DNA of 64,000 bases from Sphingobium lactosutens. GTDB taxonomy: Bacteria; Pseudomonadota; Alphaproteobacteria; Sphingomonadales; Sphingomonadaceae. Below, one piece after another: positions 34,455 through 42,492 of this stretch; within the stretch, counting starts at the first letter, position 1; each line of letters starts with the position of its first letter. The stretch lies in assembly GCF_013393185.1 (NCBI RefSeq), contig NZ_QJQX01000070.1, positions 1 to 64,000 on the forward strand, given 5' to 3'. A program made the position numbers and the translations under genes. The notes under the pieces were generated by a model, which had not been told where the DNA came from, made no database searches, and saw nothing but the letters and a program-made list of their open reading frames with translations.

Positions 34455-35333
34455 ATGACGGACATTCGCACGGTGGGCGTGATCGGCGCGGGACAGATGG
34501 GCGCGGGTATTGCCCAGGTCGCGGCGCAGGCGGGCTATGACGTCATCCTGTCCGACATTGACCTTGCCCGCGCCGAAAAGGGGGTGGCCGGCATCGCGAA
34601 ATTGCTCGCCCGCGCGGTGGAAAAGGAAAAGATCAGCCAGGTCGATGCCGACGCCGCGCTCGTGCGCATCAGGCCGGTGGGCGAGATCGCGTCGCTTGCC
34701 GGTGCGCAGCTGGTGATCGAAGCCGCGACCGAGCGCGAGGAGGTGAAGTGCGCGATCTTTGCCAATGTCGGCCAGATCCTTGCGCCCGACGCGATCCTCG
34801 CCACCAACACCTCCTCCATCCCGATCACCCGGCTGGCGCAGGCCGCGCCCGACGCGGGCCGCTTCGTCGGCGTCCATTTCTTCAACCCGGTGCCGGTGAT
34901 GGTGCTGGTCGAGGTCATTCGCGGCCTCGCCACCACGCCTGAGACGGTCGCGGCGGTCGAAGGCTTTGCCGCGAAGATCGGCAAGACGACGGTGCACGCC
35001 TTCGACGCGCCGGGCTTCGTCGTGAACCGAATCCTGCTGCCGATGCTCAACGAAGCGGTGTTCGTGCTGGGCGAGGGCGTGGGCAGCGTCACCGATATCG
35101 ATCAGGGCTGCAAGCTGGGCCTCAACCATCCGATGGGACCGCTGACCCTGCTCGATTTCGTCGGTCTGGATACGGCTTTGGAAATCCTCAATGTTTTCCT
35201 CAGCACCACCGGCGATCCCAAATATCGCCCCGCGCCGCTGCTGGTGAAATATGTCGAGGCCGGCTGGTATGGTCGCAAGACCGGGCGCGGCTTCTACGAT
35301 TATTCGGGGGCTGAGCCGGTCCCGACCCGCTGA
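34455..35333 (+). CDS. hbd: 3-hydroxybutyryl-CoA dehydrogenase
   Basis: A 292-residue protein with Rossmann motif GVIGAGQMGAGIAQVAAQAGYDV at the N-terminus, the substrate-site segments NTSSIPIT and GVHFFNPVPVM (catalytic His), and C-terminal NHPMGPLTLLDFVGLD. It oxidises 3-hydroxybutyryl-CoA (or a related 3-hydroxyacyl-CoA) with NAD+ in butanoate/PHB or phenylacetate metabolism. AGGAG precedes the ATG. It is divergent from ybgC and monocistronic here. Confidence 0.94.
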   Translation: MTDIRTVGVIGAGQMGAGIAQVAAQAGYDVILSDIDLARAEKGVAGIAKLLARAVEKEKISQVDADAALVRIRPVGEIASLAGAQLVIEAATEREEVKCAIFANVGQILAPDAILATNTSSIPITRLAQAAPDAGRFVGVHFFNPVPVMVLVEVIRGLATTPETVAAVEGFAAKIGKTTVHAFDAPGFVVNRILLPMLNEAVFVLGEGVGSVTDIDQGCKLGLNHPMGPLTLLDFVGLDTALEILNVFLSTTGDPKYRPAPLLVKYVEAGWYGRKTGRGFYDYSGAEPVPTR

Positions 35334-35466
35334 TCTTCCATCCCGATCCGGCTGGCTCGCAAAGCCGTCCGATCGACGCCCAGTCGCGCCGAAATCGCGC
35401 CGGGCGGGAAGCCTGCGACCTATCGATCTCCAACCGCGCCCGTCTAGGGCCACCCTGGGCGGGCAA

Positions 35467-35488
35467 CCGGGCGACCTACGTCGCCCGG
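35467..35488. repeat. Perfect intergenic hairpin
   Basis: CCGGGCGAC (35467-35475) and GTCGCCCGG (35480-35488) around a four-base loop, in the 247-bp gap between hbd and the RTX gene. No T-run follows, so it may be a weak terminator, a processing site or a protein site. The rest of the gap shows no gene. Confidence 0.6.
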
Positions 35489-35580
35489 CGGGGCTGCCTG
35501 GCATGCATCGTTGGACGAAAACATTAACGGGCCGGCGGTAGGATATTCCGTCGGCATCGTTGAGAAAGAAGAGGTCGTAC

Positions 35581-36720
35581 ATGGCTAGGCTGGTAGGAAC
35601 CAACCTCAAGAACAGTATCAAGGGGACTGCGCAGAACGACACCATCTCGGGACTGGACGGCGACGACCAGATCTGGGGCGGTTCGGGCGACGATTATATG
35701 GAGGGGAATGCCGGCAACGACACCCTTTATGGCGAGGCGGGCAATGACCGGCTCGATGGGGGGCTCGGCAACGACTATCTTTATGGCGGAAGCGGCAACA
35801 ATATCGTGTCGGGCGGCGATGGCGCCGATACGATCGAAACCTATGACGGCCACGACCAGATATTGGGCGACGCTGGCAACGACACCATCCGATCGGGCGG
35901 CGGCCGTGACTATCTCGACGGCGGGGCCGGCGACGATATCATCTATGCCGGCGCAGGCGATGACGGCTTCGTCAACGAGATCAATCCCGCCACCGGCAAG
36001 CTGACGACCCAGGCGGTCGGCGGCGGCGCCGGCAATGACCGGATCTATGGCGAGGACGGCAATGACAAACTGAAGGGCCAGTCGGGTGACGACTATGTCT
36101 ATGGCGGCCTTGGCGATGACCGTGTCGATGGCGGCGACGGCAACAATTATCTCACCGGCGACGCGGGCGACGACATCATCGTGTCCGAATGGGGGCTGGA
36201 CAAGCTCTACGGCGGCGATGGCCGCGACAATCTCCAGGCCGGGGCGGGGAATGATTTCCTCGACGGCGGCAATCAGGACGACACGATGAGTGCCGAGGAC
36301 GGCAACGACATCCTCTATGGCGGCGAGGGCAACGACCTTCTCTATGGTGGCTTCGGCGCCGACGAACTGCATGGCGGTGGCGGGATCGACAAGATCTTCG
36401 GCGAGCAGGGCGCTGACAAGATGTGGGGGGATGCCGGCGCCGACTGGTTCATCTTCAAGGGCGCGGGCGCGCTCGATGGCGGCGACAAGATCATGGATTT
36501 CCAGGACGGGTCCGACCGCATCGTGCTCGAAAAGCTGGGCGTGACCAAATTCTCGTCCAGTGGCGCGGCGGGCACCGTCTTCGCCCATGACGGCGCGTCG
36601 GGTCATGTCATCCTCGACGTCGTGACCTCCGCCGGCGCGGAATTCAGCATCGACGTCGCCAGTTCGGGCACGACGCTGACGGCCAGCCATATCTCGGCGG
36701 CGGACTTCATCTTCGCCTGA
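35581..36720 (+). CDS. RTX (hemolysin-type calcium-binding) repeat protein
   Basis: A 379-residue protein starting MARLVGTNLKN behind a GAAGAGG site. About residues 25-305 are GGxGxDxLx-type nonapeptide repeats, such as GNAGNDTLYGEAGNDRLDGG, which form a calcium-binding beta-roll. The C-terminus (DWFIFKGAG, IMDFQDGSDRI, SAADFIFA) resembles type I secretion signals. No N-terminal Sec signal and no catalytic domain are seen. Type I secretion is inferred; no transporter gene is nearby. Confidence 0.88.
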   Translation: MARLVGTNLKNSIKGTAQNDTISGLDGDDQIWGGSGDDYMEGNAGNDTLYGEAGNDRLDGGLGNDYLYGGSGNNIVSGGDGADTIETYDGHDQILGDAGNDTIRSGGGRDYLDGGAGDDIIYAGAGDDGFVNEINPATGKLTTQAVGGGAGNDRIYGEDGNDKLKGQSGDDYVYGGLGDDRVDGGDGNNYLTGDAGDDIIVSEWGLDKLYGGDGRDNLQAGAGNDFLDGGNQDDTMSAEDGNDILYGGEGNDLLYGGFGADELHGGGGIDKIFGEQGADKMWGDAGADWFIFKGAGALDGGDKIMDFQDGSDRIVLEKLGVTKFSSSGAAGTVFAHDGASGHVILDVVTSAGAEFSIDVASSGTTLTASHISAADFIFA

Positions 36721-36770
36721 GACTGACGCTTCAGGGACGCCGCGCTCTCCGGTCCGGTGGGCGCGGCATC

Positions 36771-37184
36771 CTATCGGGGATAGGCGCTGTCCATATGGGC
36801 GAGGCTGCGGACGATCAGCCGTTCCAGCACCGCCATGTCGATCTGGTCGAGCCGCTTGACATAAAGGCAGCCCTTGCCGCGCCGATATTTGCCGAGCGGT
36901 ACAAAATCCGCGTCCTCCAGCCCGGCGAGGTAGAAGACCAGTTCCGCCTTGCGCGGGGAAAAGCCGATCCGGCACATGTCGCCCTCGCGCTCGCTGTCGT
37001 AACGATAATGGTAGCGGCCAAAGCCGATGATGCTCGGTCCCCACAGGACCGGCGCTTCGCCCGACAGACGCGCCATCAGCGCCGTGACCGTCCGGCCGTC
37101 CGCCTGCCGCTCGGCCGGTTCGACCCGCGCCAGAAAATCCTCGACCGCCGCGTCGGTTTCCGTCGTCTTGATCCCCTGCGCCAT
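36771..37184 (-). CDS. DUF1801 domain-containing protein
   Basis: A 137-residue soluble protein with the DUF1801/YdhG fold motifs (GFGRYHYRYDSEREGDMCRIGFSPRK and KGCLYVKRLDQID). The family's biochemical role is not established. It is single-gene and faces the RTX gene. Confidence 0.85.
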   Translation of the reverse strand: MAQGIKTTETDAAVEDFLARVEPAERQADGRTVTALMARLSGEAPVLWGPSIIGFGRYHYRYDSEREGDMCRIGFSPRKAELVFYLAGLEDADFVPLGKYRRGKGCLYVKRLDQIDMAVLERLIVRSLAHMDSAYPR

Positions 37185-37224
37185 GGCTTGCCTTTCCTGC
37201 CTGCCTCGCCTAGAGGCTAGCGCG

Positions 37225-37405
37225 TCATCTGGGGAGTAGCCAGCCGTTCCGATTGCCGGAGCGGGCCATGCGTCAACATATTTGGCCGAGAGGTCATGGC
37301 GTATGGGATGCGGTCGTTAAGCATCGCGCGTAAAAGTGGGCACCGGTTTTACGCCTACAGCGATGCGACAACGAACAGCCGCATCGGGCGAGACCAATGG
37401 CATCG
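37225..37405 (+). ncRNA. yybP-ykoY-type manganese riboswitch
   Basis: The conserved 5' loop GGGGAGTAGCC (37231-37241), a CGTCAACATAT segment (about 37272-37282) and the 3' loop GGGCGAGACCAATGG (37386-37400) match the yybP-ykoY/mntP aptamer core. Outer segments near 37226 and 37394 can pair as P1. It directly precedes a UPF0016 manganese-exporter-type gene. Mn2+ binding would raise expression. A 9-bp stem GGCCGGGCG/CGCCCGGCC (37420-37428 and 37462-37470) just before the ribosome site may be the expression platform. Confidence 0.88.
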
Positions 37406-37479
37406 GCGCTTTTCTGTCCGGCCGGGCGGGGAGGCGACGGTGGCATTGTGTCTGTAACCTTCGCCCGGCCCCGGAATAG

Positions 37480-38061
37480 ATGATGGAAGCTCTCCTTACC
37501 TCCTCCGCGCTCGTCGCGCTCGCCGAAATGGGCGACAAGACGCAGTTGCTCGCCATGCTGCTCGCCACCCGCTTCCGCAAGCCGGTGCCGATCATCATGG
37601 GCATCCTCTTTGCGACGCTCGCCAATCATTTCCTCGCCGCGCTGGTCGGCCATTCGATCGCGGGCGTGCTGACGCAGCCCTGGTTCCGCTATGCCGTCGC
37701 CGCCTCCTTCATCGCCATGGCGGCATGGACGCTGATCCCCGACAAGATCGACGAGAATGCACCGCTCAAGGCGCCGTCCAAGGCCGGCGTGTTCGTCACC
37801 ACGCTGGTCGCCTTCTTCCTGGTCGAGATGGGCGACAAGACGCAGGTTGCGACCGTGGCGCTGGGCGCGCGCTTCGACAATCTGCTGGCGGTCACGGCCG
37901 GCACCACGCTGGGCATGATGGTCGCCAATGTCCCGGCCGTGCTGTTCGGCGATGTGCTGGCCAAGAAGGTGCCGATGCGCGCCTTGCAGGTCGGCGCGGC
38001 GCTGCTGTTCCTGGCATTGGGCCTGTGGATGCTCGCTGACTTGCAGGGCTGGATCGGGTAA
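37480..38061 (+). CDS. UPF0016/GDT1 (TMEM165) family manganese exporter-type protein
   Basis: A 193-residue membrane protein with about six hydrophobic segments in two repeats, each with the ion-binding ExGDKTQ motif (ALAEMGDKTQLLAM and FLVEMGDKTQVATV). Bacterial members such as MneA export Mn2+. The yybP-ykoY riboswitch upstream supports Mn homeostasis here. Two adjacent ATG codons (37480 and 37483) could both serve as start. Confidence 0.92.
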   Translation: MMEALLTSSALVALAEMGDKTQLLAMLLATRFRKPVPIIMGILFATLANHFLAALVGHSIAGVLTQPWFRYAVAASFIAMAAWTLIPDKIDENAPLKAPSKAGVFVTTLVAFFLVEMGDKTQVATVALGARFDNLLAVTAGTTLGMMVANVPAVLFGDVLAKKVPMRALQVGAALLFLALGLWMLADLQGWIG

Positions 38062-38160
38062 AAAAGGGCCAGCGCCGCACGCCTGCCGGTTGTCAGCGTG
38101 CGGCGGCTGTTGCAAGGGGATTGGCAGTCATTCCCCTGATCAAAATATAGGACGCGCGTG

Positions 38161-39087
38161 ATGAAGGACAGTCTGGTTACGATCTTCGGCGGCGGCGGCT
38201 TTCTGGGTCGTCAGGTCGCGCAGGCGCTGATGGCGCGCGGCGCGCGTGTCCGGATCGCGCAGCGCGATCTGGCCAATGCGGTCAAGGTGAAGTCGCTCGG
38301 CAATCTGGGTCAGACCCAGTTCGTCGCCGCCGACATCCGCAAGCCCGCAACGGTTGCGCGCGCCATTACCGGCAGCGACATCGTCATCAACCTGGTCGGC
38401 GTGCTGAGCGGCGACTTCGACGCCTTCCATCATGAAGGCGCGGCCAATGTCGCGAAGGCTGCTGCTGCTGCCGGTGTCGATGCGCTGGTCCATATTTCGG
38501 CGATCGGCGCGGATGCCGCCAGCCCGTCGGCCTATGGCCGGTCGAAGGCGGCGGGCGAGGAGGCGGTGAAGGCCGCCTTCCCGACCGCGACCATCATCCG
38601 CCCGTCCATCATTTTCGGGCAGGAGGACCAGTTCCTCAACCGCTTCGCCCAGATCATCAGCTCCGCGCCGGTGATCCCGGTGATCGGCGCCGACACGAAG
38701 TTCCAGCCCGTCTATGTCGCCGACGTCGCACAGGCGATCGCCAACGCGGCCGAGCAGCCCGGTGTGTACGGCGGCAAGACCTTCGAGGTCGCTGGCCCGC
38801 AGGTGATGAGCATGAAGGATATCAACTGCTGGATCGCCAGGACGATCGGTCGCGACCGCCCGATCATCGAGGTGCCGGGCGGGATCGCCTCGTTGCTCGC
38901 CATGCTGCCCGGCGGTCCGATCACCCGCGACCAGCTCGCCATGCTCGGCCGCGACAATGTCGCCGCGCCGGGGTCCGAAGGGCTGGTTGCACTGGGTGTT
39001 GCGCCCACGCCGCTGGGATCGGTCGCCGACAAATGGATGGTCCGCTATCGCCGCCACGGCCGCTTCGCCGGTCGGGCCAAGGCCTGA
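38161..39087 (+). CDS. Complex I NDUFA9-like NAD(P)-binding protein (extended SDR)
   Basis: A 308-residue protein with an atypical SDR cofactor motif TIFGGGGFLGRQVAQAL, HISAIGAD and the YGRSK catalytic-like segment. It resembles alphaproteobacterial homologues of the mitochondrial complex I accessory subunit NDUFA9, annotated as NAD-dependent epimerase/dehydratase. Substrate unknown; a quinone-associated role is suggested by the family only. The ATG at 38161 is preferred over the GTG three bases upstream. Confidence 0.85.
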   Translation: MKDSLVTIFGGGGFLGRQVAQALMARGARVRIAQRDLANAVKVKSLGNLGQTQFVAADIRKPATVARAITGSDIVINLVGVLSGDFDAFHHEGAANVAKAAAAAGVDALVHISAIGADAASPSAYGRSKAAGEEAVKAAFPTATIIRPSIIFGQEDQFLNRFAQIISSAPVIPVIGADTKFQPVYVADVAQAIANAAEQPGVYGGKTFEVAGPQVMSMKDINCWIARTIGRDRPIIEVPGGIASLLAMLPGGPITRDQLAMLGRDNVAAPGSEGLVALGVAPTPLGSVADKWMVRYRRHGRFAGRAKA

Positions 39088-39200
39088 TCGACCCGGCGCT
39101 CGACGGGCCGATCATCGACCGCGACCGGCCGTGGCCGGGCGTCCTTGCCTTTTCGCTGCACTGCGGCATGGTGCGGCTCGAATCTCCCGGCGCCTTTCGC

Positions 39201-39225
39201 CCCTCCCCTGACGGGGGGAGGGTTT
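39201..39225 (+). terminator. Possible terminator before uppP
   Basis: CCCTCCCC (39201-39208) pairs with GGGGAGGG (39215-39222), followed by three T. The stem is strong but the T-run is short. It lies in the 173-bp gap between the NDUFA9-like gene and uppP. Confidence 0.4.
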
Positions 39226-39260
39226 GGCGCGTCCAGCCCCGCTGAGGATATCCCACCCCC

Positions 39261-40070
39261 ATGGACATGCATTATCTGACGGTCATCCTGCTCGGCATCG
39301 TGGAGGGGTTGACCGAATTTCTACCTGTGTCGTCCACCGGCCACCTGATTCTGGCCAGCGAACTGCTCGGCTATGACGCATCGACCTGGGCGATGTTCAA
39401 CGTCGTGATCCAGCTTGGCGCGATCCTGGCGGTGGTGGTGCTTTACTGGCGCACCTTCTGGGCGGTGGCGATGGGCCTGTTGCGGCGCGAGCCGGTCAGC
39501 TGGCGTTTCCTGCGCAACCTCGTGCTCGCCTTCATCCCCTCGGCCATCATCGGCCTGGCGCTCCACGACTATATCGAGGTGCTGCTGGGCGCGCCGCAGG
39601 TGGTCGCCTGGGCGCTGATGATCGGCGGCGTCGCGATCCTGCTGATCGAGCGCGCGGTCAAGGAGCAGCGCTTCCACGGCATCGCCGATATTCCGGCCAT
39701 GCGCGTGCTTGGCATCGGTCTGATCCAGTGCATTGCCATGATCCCCGGCGTCAGCCGTTCTGGCGCCACCATCATGGGCGCGTTGACGCTGGGCGTGGAA
39801 CGTCGCACCGCCGCCGAGTTCAGCTTCTTCCTCGCCATCCCCACCATGTTGGGGGCGACGACACTGGAGCTGCTCAAGAAGGGCGACCAGATCACCAGCG
39901 CCGCGGTGGGCTGGGACAGCATCGCGCTGGGCTTTGTCGTGTCCTTCTTCGTGGCGCTGCTGGTCATCAAATGGTTCGTGGGACTCGTGTCGAAGCATGG
40001 CTTCGCCCCCTTCGCCTGGTACCGAATCATTGCCGGTGCCGCCGCGCTGGTCTGGTTGGCGATGAGATAG
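39261..40070 (+). CDS. uppP: Undecaprenyl-diphosphate phosphatase
   Basis: A 269-residue membrane protein with the two BacA/UppP motifs EGLTEFLPVSSTGH (about 14-27) and PGVSRSGATIMGALTLG. It recycles undecaprenyl pyrophosphate to the lipid carrier for cell-wall synthesis and confers bacitracin tolerance when overproduced. Monocistronic in appearance. Confidence 0.97.
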   Translation: MDMHYLTVILLGIVEGLTEFLPVSSTGHLILASELLGYDASTWAMFNVVIQLGAILAVVVLYWRTFWAVAMGLLRREPVSWRFLRNLVLAFIPSAIIGLALHDYIEVLLGAPQVVAWALMIGGVAILLIERAVKEQRFHGIADIPAMRVLGIGLIQCIAMIPGVSRSGATIMGALTLGVERRTAAEFSFFLAIPTMLGATTLELLKKGDQITSAAVGWDSIALGFVVSFFVALLVIKWFVGLVSKHGFAPFAWYRIIAGAAALVWLAMR

Positions 40071-40173
40071 GTCCGGATCGGTTCTGATACGTTCGCTATA
40101 TTTGCGACCTGTTCGCAACACGGAGTAAAAAGACCATATAAATAGTCAGTATCATTGACCTAAATGCCAGAAT

Positions 40174-40194
40174 CCACGTGACTCCGTGGGTTTT
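40174..40194 (+). terminator. Small hairpin with T-run upstream of gltD
   Basis: CCACG (40174-40178) pairs with CGTGG (40185-40189), followed by GTTTT. It could terminate uppP transcripts or act as an attenuator in the gltD leader. The stem is only five base pairs. Confidence 0.35.
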
Positions 40195-40236
40195 CCTGCT
40201 ATGCGCGGCTTCAGCAACATAGTCAGGGACGTAGGT

Positions 40237-41682
40237 ATGGCCGATAATCCGATGCTGAAATTTGTGGGCAAGGCGCAGGTCTACCCGGAAAAGCGCGCGG
40301 CCGGTGATCGTGCCGAGGATTTCCTGGAAATCAGCAAGTCCTTCATATTGGACAAGGCGGAAGAGCAGGCGTCGCGCTGTTCGCAGTGCGGTGTGCCCTA
40401 TTGCTCGACTCACTGTCCGCTCCACAATCATATTCCGGACTGGCTCCGCCTGACCGCCGAAGGGCGTCTGCGTGAAGCCTATGAGCTGTCCAATCTCACC
40501 AGCACCATGCCGGAAATCTGCGGTCGTATCTGCCCGCAGGACCGCCTGTGCGAAGGCAATTGCGTCATCGAATTTTCGGGCCATGGCTCCGTCACCATCG
40601 GCAGCGTCGAAAAATACATCACCGACACCGCCTGGAAGGAAGGCTGGGTCGAACCGCTCGTCCCCGGCAAGCCCACCGGCCAGTCGGTCGGTGTCATCGG
40701 CGCGGGGCCTGCGGGCCTCACCACCGCCGAATATCTGCGCGTCGCAGGCTATGAGGTGCATGTCTATGACCGGCACGACCGCGCCGGCGGCCTGCTGACC
40801 TATGGCATTCCCGGCTTCAAGCTGGAGAAGGATGTGGTCATGCGCCGCGTCCAGCGCCTCAAGGACGGCGGCATCGTCTTCCATGAAAGCTTCGAGGTCG
40901 GCCGCGACGCGACGATGGAGCAGCTGCGCGAAAAGCATGATGCGGTCCTGATCGCCACCGGCGTCTACAAGCCGCGCGACATCAAGGCGCCGGGCGTCGG
41001 TGCGCCGGGCGTGGTCAAGGCGCTCGACTATCTGACCGCCTCGAACAAGGCGGGCTTCGGCGACGCCGTGCCGGAACATGAGGATGGCACGCTGCTCGCG
41101 ACCGGCAAGAATGTCGTCGTGATCGGCGGCGGCGACACCGCGATGGACTGCGTCCGCACCGCCATCCGCCAGGGCGCCGCTTCGGTAAAGTGCCTCTATC
41201 GCCGCGACCGGGAGAATATGCCCGGATCGCAGCGCGAAGTCGCCAACGCCGAGGAGGAAGGCGTCGAGTTCGTCTGGCTGACCGCGCCGATCGCGTTCGA
41301 AGGCACCGAGCATGTCACCGGCGTCAAGGTCACGAAGATGCGCCTCGGCCAGCCCGACGCCTCGGGCCGCCGCGCGCCGGAAGCCGATCCGGGCAGCGAG
41401 CACACGCTCGACGCCGATCTGGTCATCAAGGCGCTGGGCTATGACCCGGAAGAACTGCCCCGCCTGTTCGGCGCGGAAGACCTGTCCGTCACCCGCTGGG
41501 GCACGCTGCGCGTCGATCACAAGACGATGATGACCAGCGTCGACGGCGTCTTCGCGGCCGGCGACATCGTGCGCGGCGCATCGCTGGTCGTCTGGGCGAT
41601 CCGCGACGGCCGTGACGTGACCGAGCATATGCACCGCTATCTGAAGGCCAAGGCCAGGGCGGGCGAGAAGGTGTCGGCGTGA
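40237..41682 (+). CDS. gltD: Glutamate synthase small (beta) subunit
   Basis: A 481-residue protein starting MADNPMLKFVGKAQVYP. Iron-sulfur cysteines are in CSQCGVPYCSTHCPLHNHIPDW and GRICPQDRLCEGNCV; FAD and NADPH motifs are GVIGAGPAGLTTAEYL and VVVIGGGDTAMDC. It supplies electrons from NADPH to GltB. The longer open frame (ATG at 40201) adds 12 residues and is less typical. The order gltD-gltB is the reverse of the usual gltBD order. Confidence 0.95.
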   Translation: MADNPMLKFVGKAQVYPEKRAAGDRAEDFLEISKSFILDKAEEQASRCSQCGVPYCSTHCPLHNHIPDWLRLTAEGRLREAYELSNLTSTMPEICGRICPQDRLCEGNCVIEFSGHGSVTIGSVEKYITDTAWKEGWVEPLVPGKPTGQSVGVIGAGPAGLTTAEYLRVAGYEVHVYDRHDRAGGLLTYGIPGFKLEKDVVMRRVQRLKDGGIVFHESFEVGRDATMEQLREKHDAVLIATGVYKPRDIKAPGVGAPGVVKALDYLTASNKAGFGDAVPEHEDGTLLATGKNVVVIGGGDTAMDCVRTAIRQGAASVKCLYRRDRENMPGSQREVANAEEEGVEFVWLTAPIAFEGTEHVTGVKVTKMRLGQPDASGRRAPEADPGSEHTLDADLVIKALGYDPEELPRLFGAEDLSVTRWGTLRVDHKTMMTSVDGVFAAGDIVRGASLVVWAIRDGRDVTEHMHRYLKAKARAGEKVSA

Positions 41683-42407
41683 TGCGCCGCGCTTTCCTCT
41701 CCTTGCCGCTGTTTCTGCTGTCGGCTCCAGTGGCTGCGCAGGTTCAGCCGGCATCCGTGCCGGCGGCCGATGTCCAGCCCGTCGATCCGGCGCTGCTGGC
41801 CAAGGCGCAGCCGATCGCTTCCGTCATCCTGCCCGATGGCACGATGGAACGGATGATGGGGCCGATGATGCAGAAGATGATGGCCCCGATGATGGACGGC
41901 ATGACCAAGATGCCGATCCGCGAGTTCCTGAAGGTCGGGGGCATGGACCCGGACAAGGCGGACAGCCTTGGCGAAGGCACCATGGAGGAGATGATGGCGA
42001 TCATCGATCCCAGTTTCCGCAAGCGGATGGATGTGATCGTCAACACGATGATGCCGGCGATGGGTCGCTTCATGGGACGGTACGAACCGGACATGCGCCA
42101 AGGCATGGCGGAGGCGTTCGCCTATCGTTACAATGCGGCAGAGCTGGACCAGATCGCGGCCTTCCTGAAGACGCCCATCGGTGCCAAGTTCGGCGCGGGC
42201 TTCATGCAGCTGGCCACCGATCCGCATTATCTCGGTCGGATGCAGAAGATCATGCCCGACATGCTGCGAGCCATGCCGGAGATCATGAAATCGTCCGAAG
42301 CCGAACTCGCCAAGCTGCCGAAGCCGCGCGGCTATAAAGACCTGACCAAGGCCGAACGGGACCGTCTGACCGCATTGATCGGGGCGGACGCGGGCAAGGC
42401 AGACTGA
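41682..42407 (+). CDS. Exported Met-rich protein (DUF2059-like) between gltD and gltB
   Basis: A 241-residue protein with a signal peptide (cleavage near VAA-QV). Residues 55-77 contain 11 methionines in a repeating MMxx pattern (MERMMGPMMQKMM then APMMDGMTKM). The C-terminal half has the DUF2059-like segment YNAAELDQIAAFLKTPIGAKF. The start overlaps the gltD stop (TGATG), so it is translated with glutamate synthase. Function unknown; metal contact by the Met cluster is conceivable. Confidence 0.8.
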   Translation: MRRAFLSLPLFLLSAPVAAQVQPASVPAADVQPVDPALLAKAQPIASVILPDGTMERMMGPMMQKMMAPMMDGMTKMPIREFLKVGGMDPDKADSLGEGTMEEMMAIIDPSFRKRMDVIVNTMMPAMGRFMGRYEPDMRQGMAEAFAYRYNAAELDQIAAFLKTPIGAKFGAGFMQLATDPHYLGRMQKIMPDMLRAMPEIMKSSEAELAKLPKPRGYKDLTKAERDRLTALIGADAGKAD

Positions 42408-42492
42408 AGATCGACGCCGGCAATGCCGGAACCAATGGAATGACAGAGGCCGTACCCGAACAAACGGGCGGCCACAGGCAAGGGTAGTCATC

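Noticed and set aside
35581..36720. Tandem DNA repeat or CRISPR-like array
   Set aside because: The periodicity is coding: it translates into RTX nonapeptides with variable codons and no constant spacers.
40071..40236. Riboswitch upstream of gltD
   Set aside because: Only a five-bp hairpin with a short T-run was seen and no known aptamer core could be matched.
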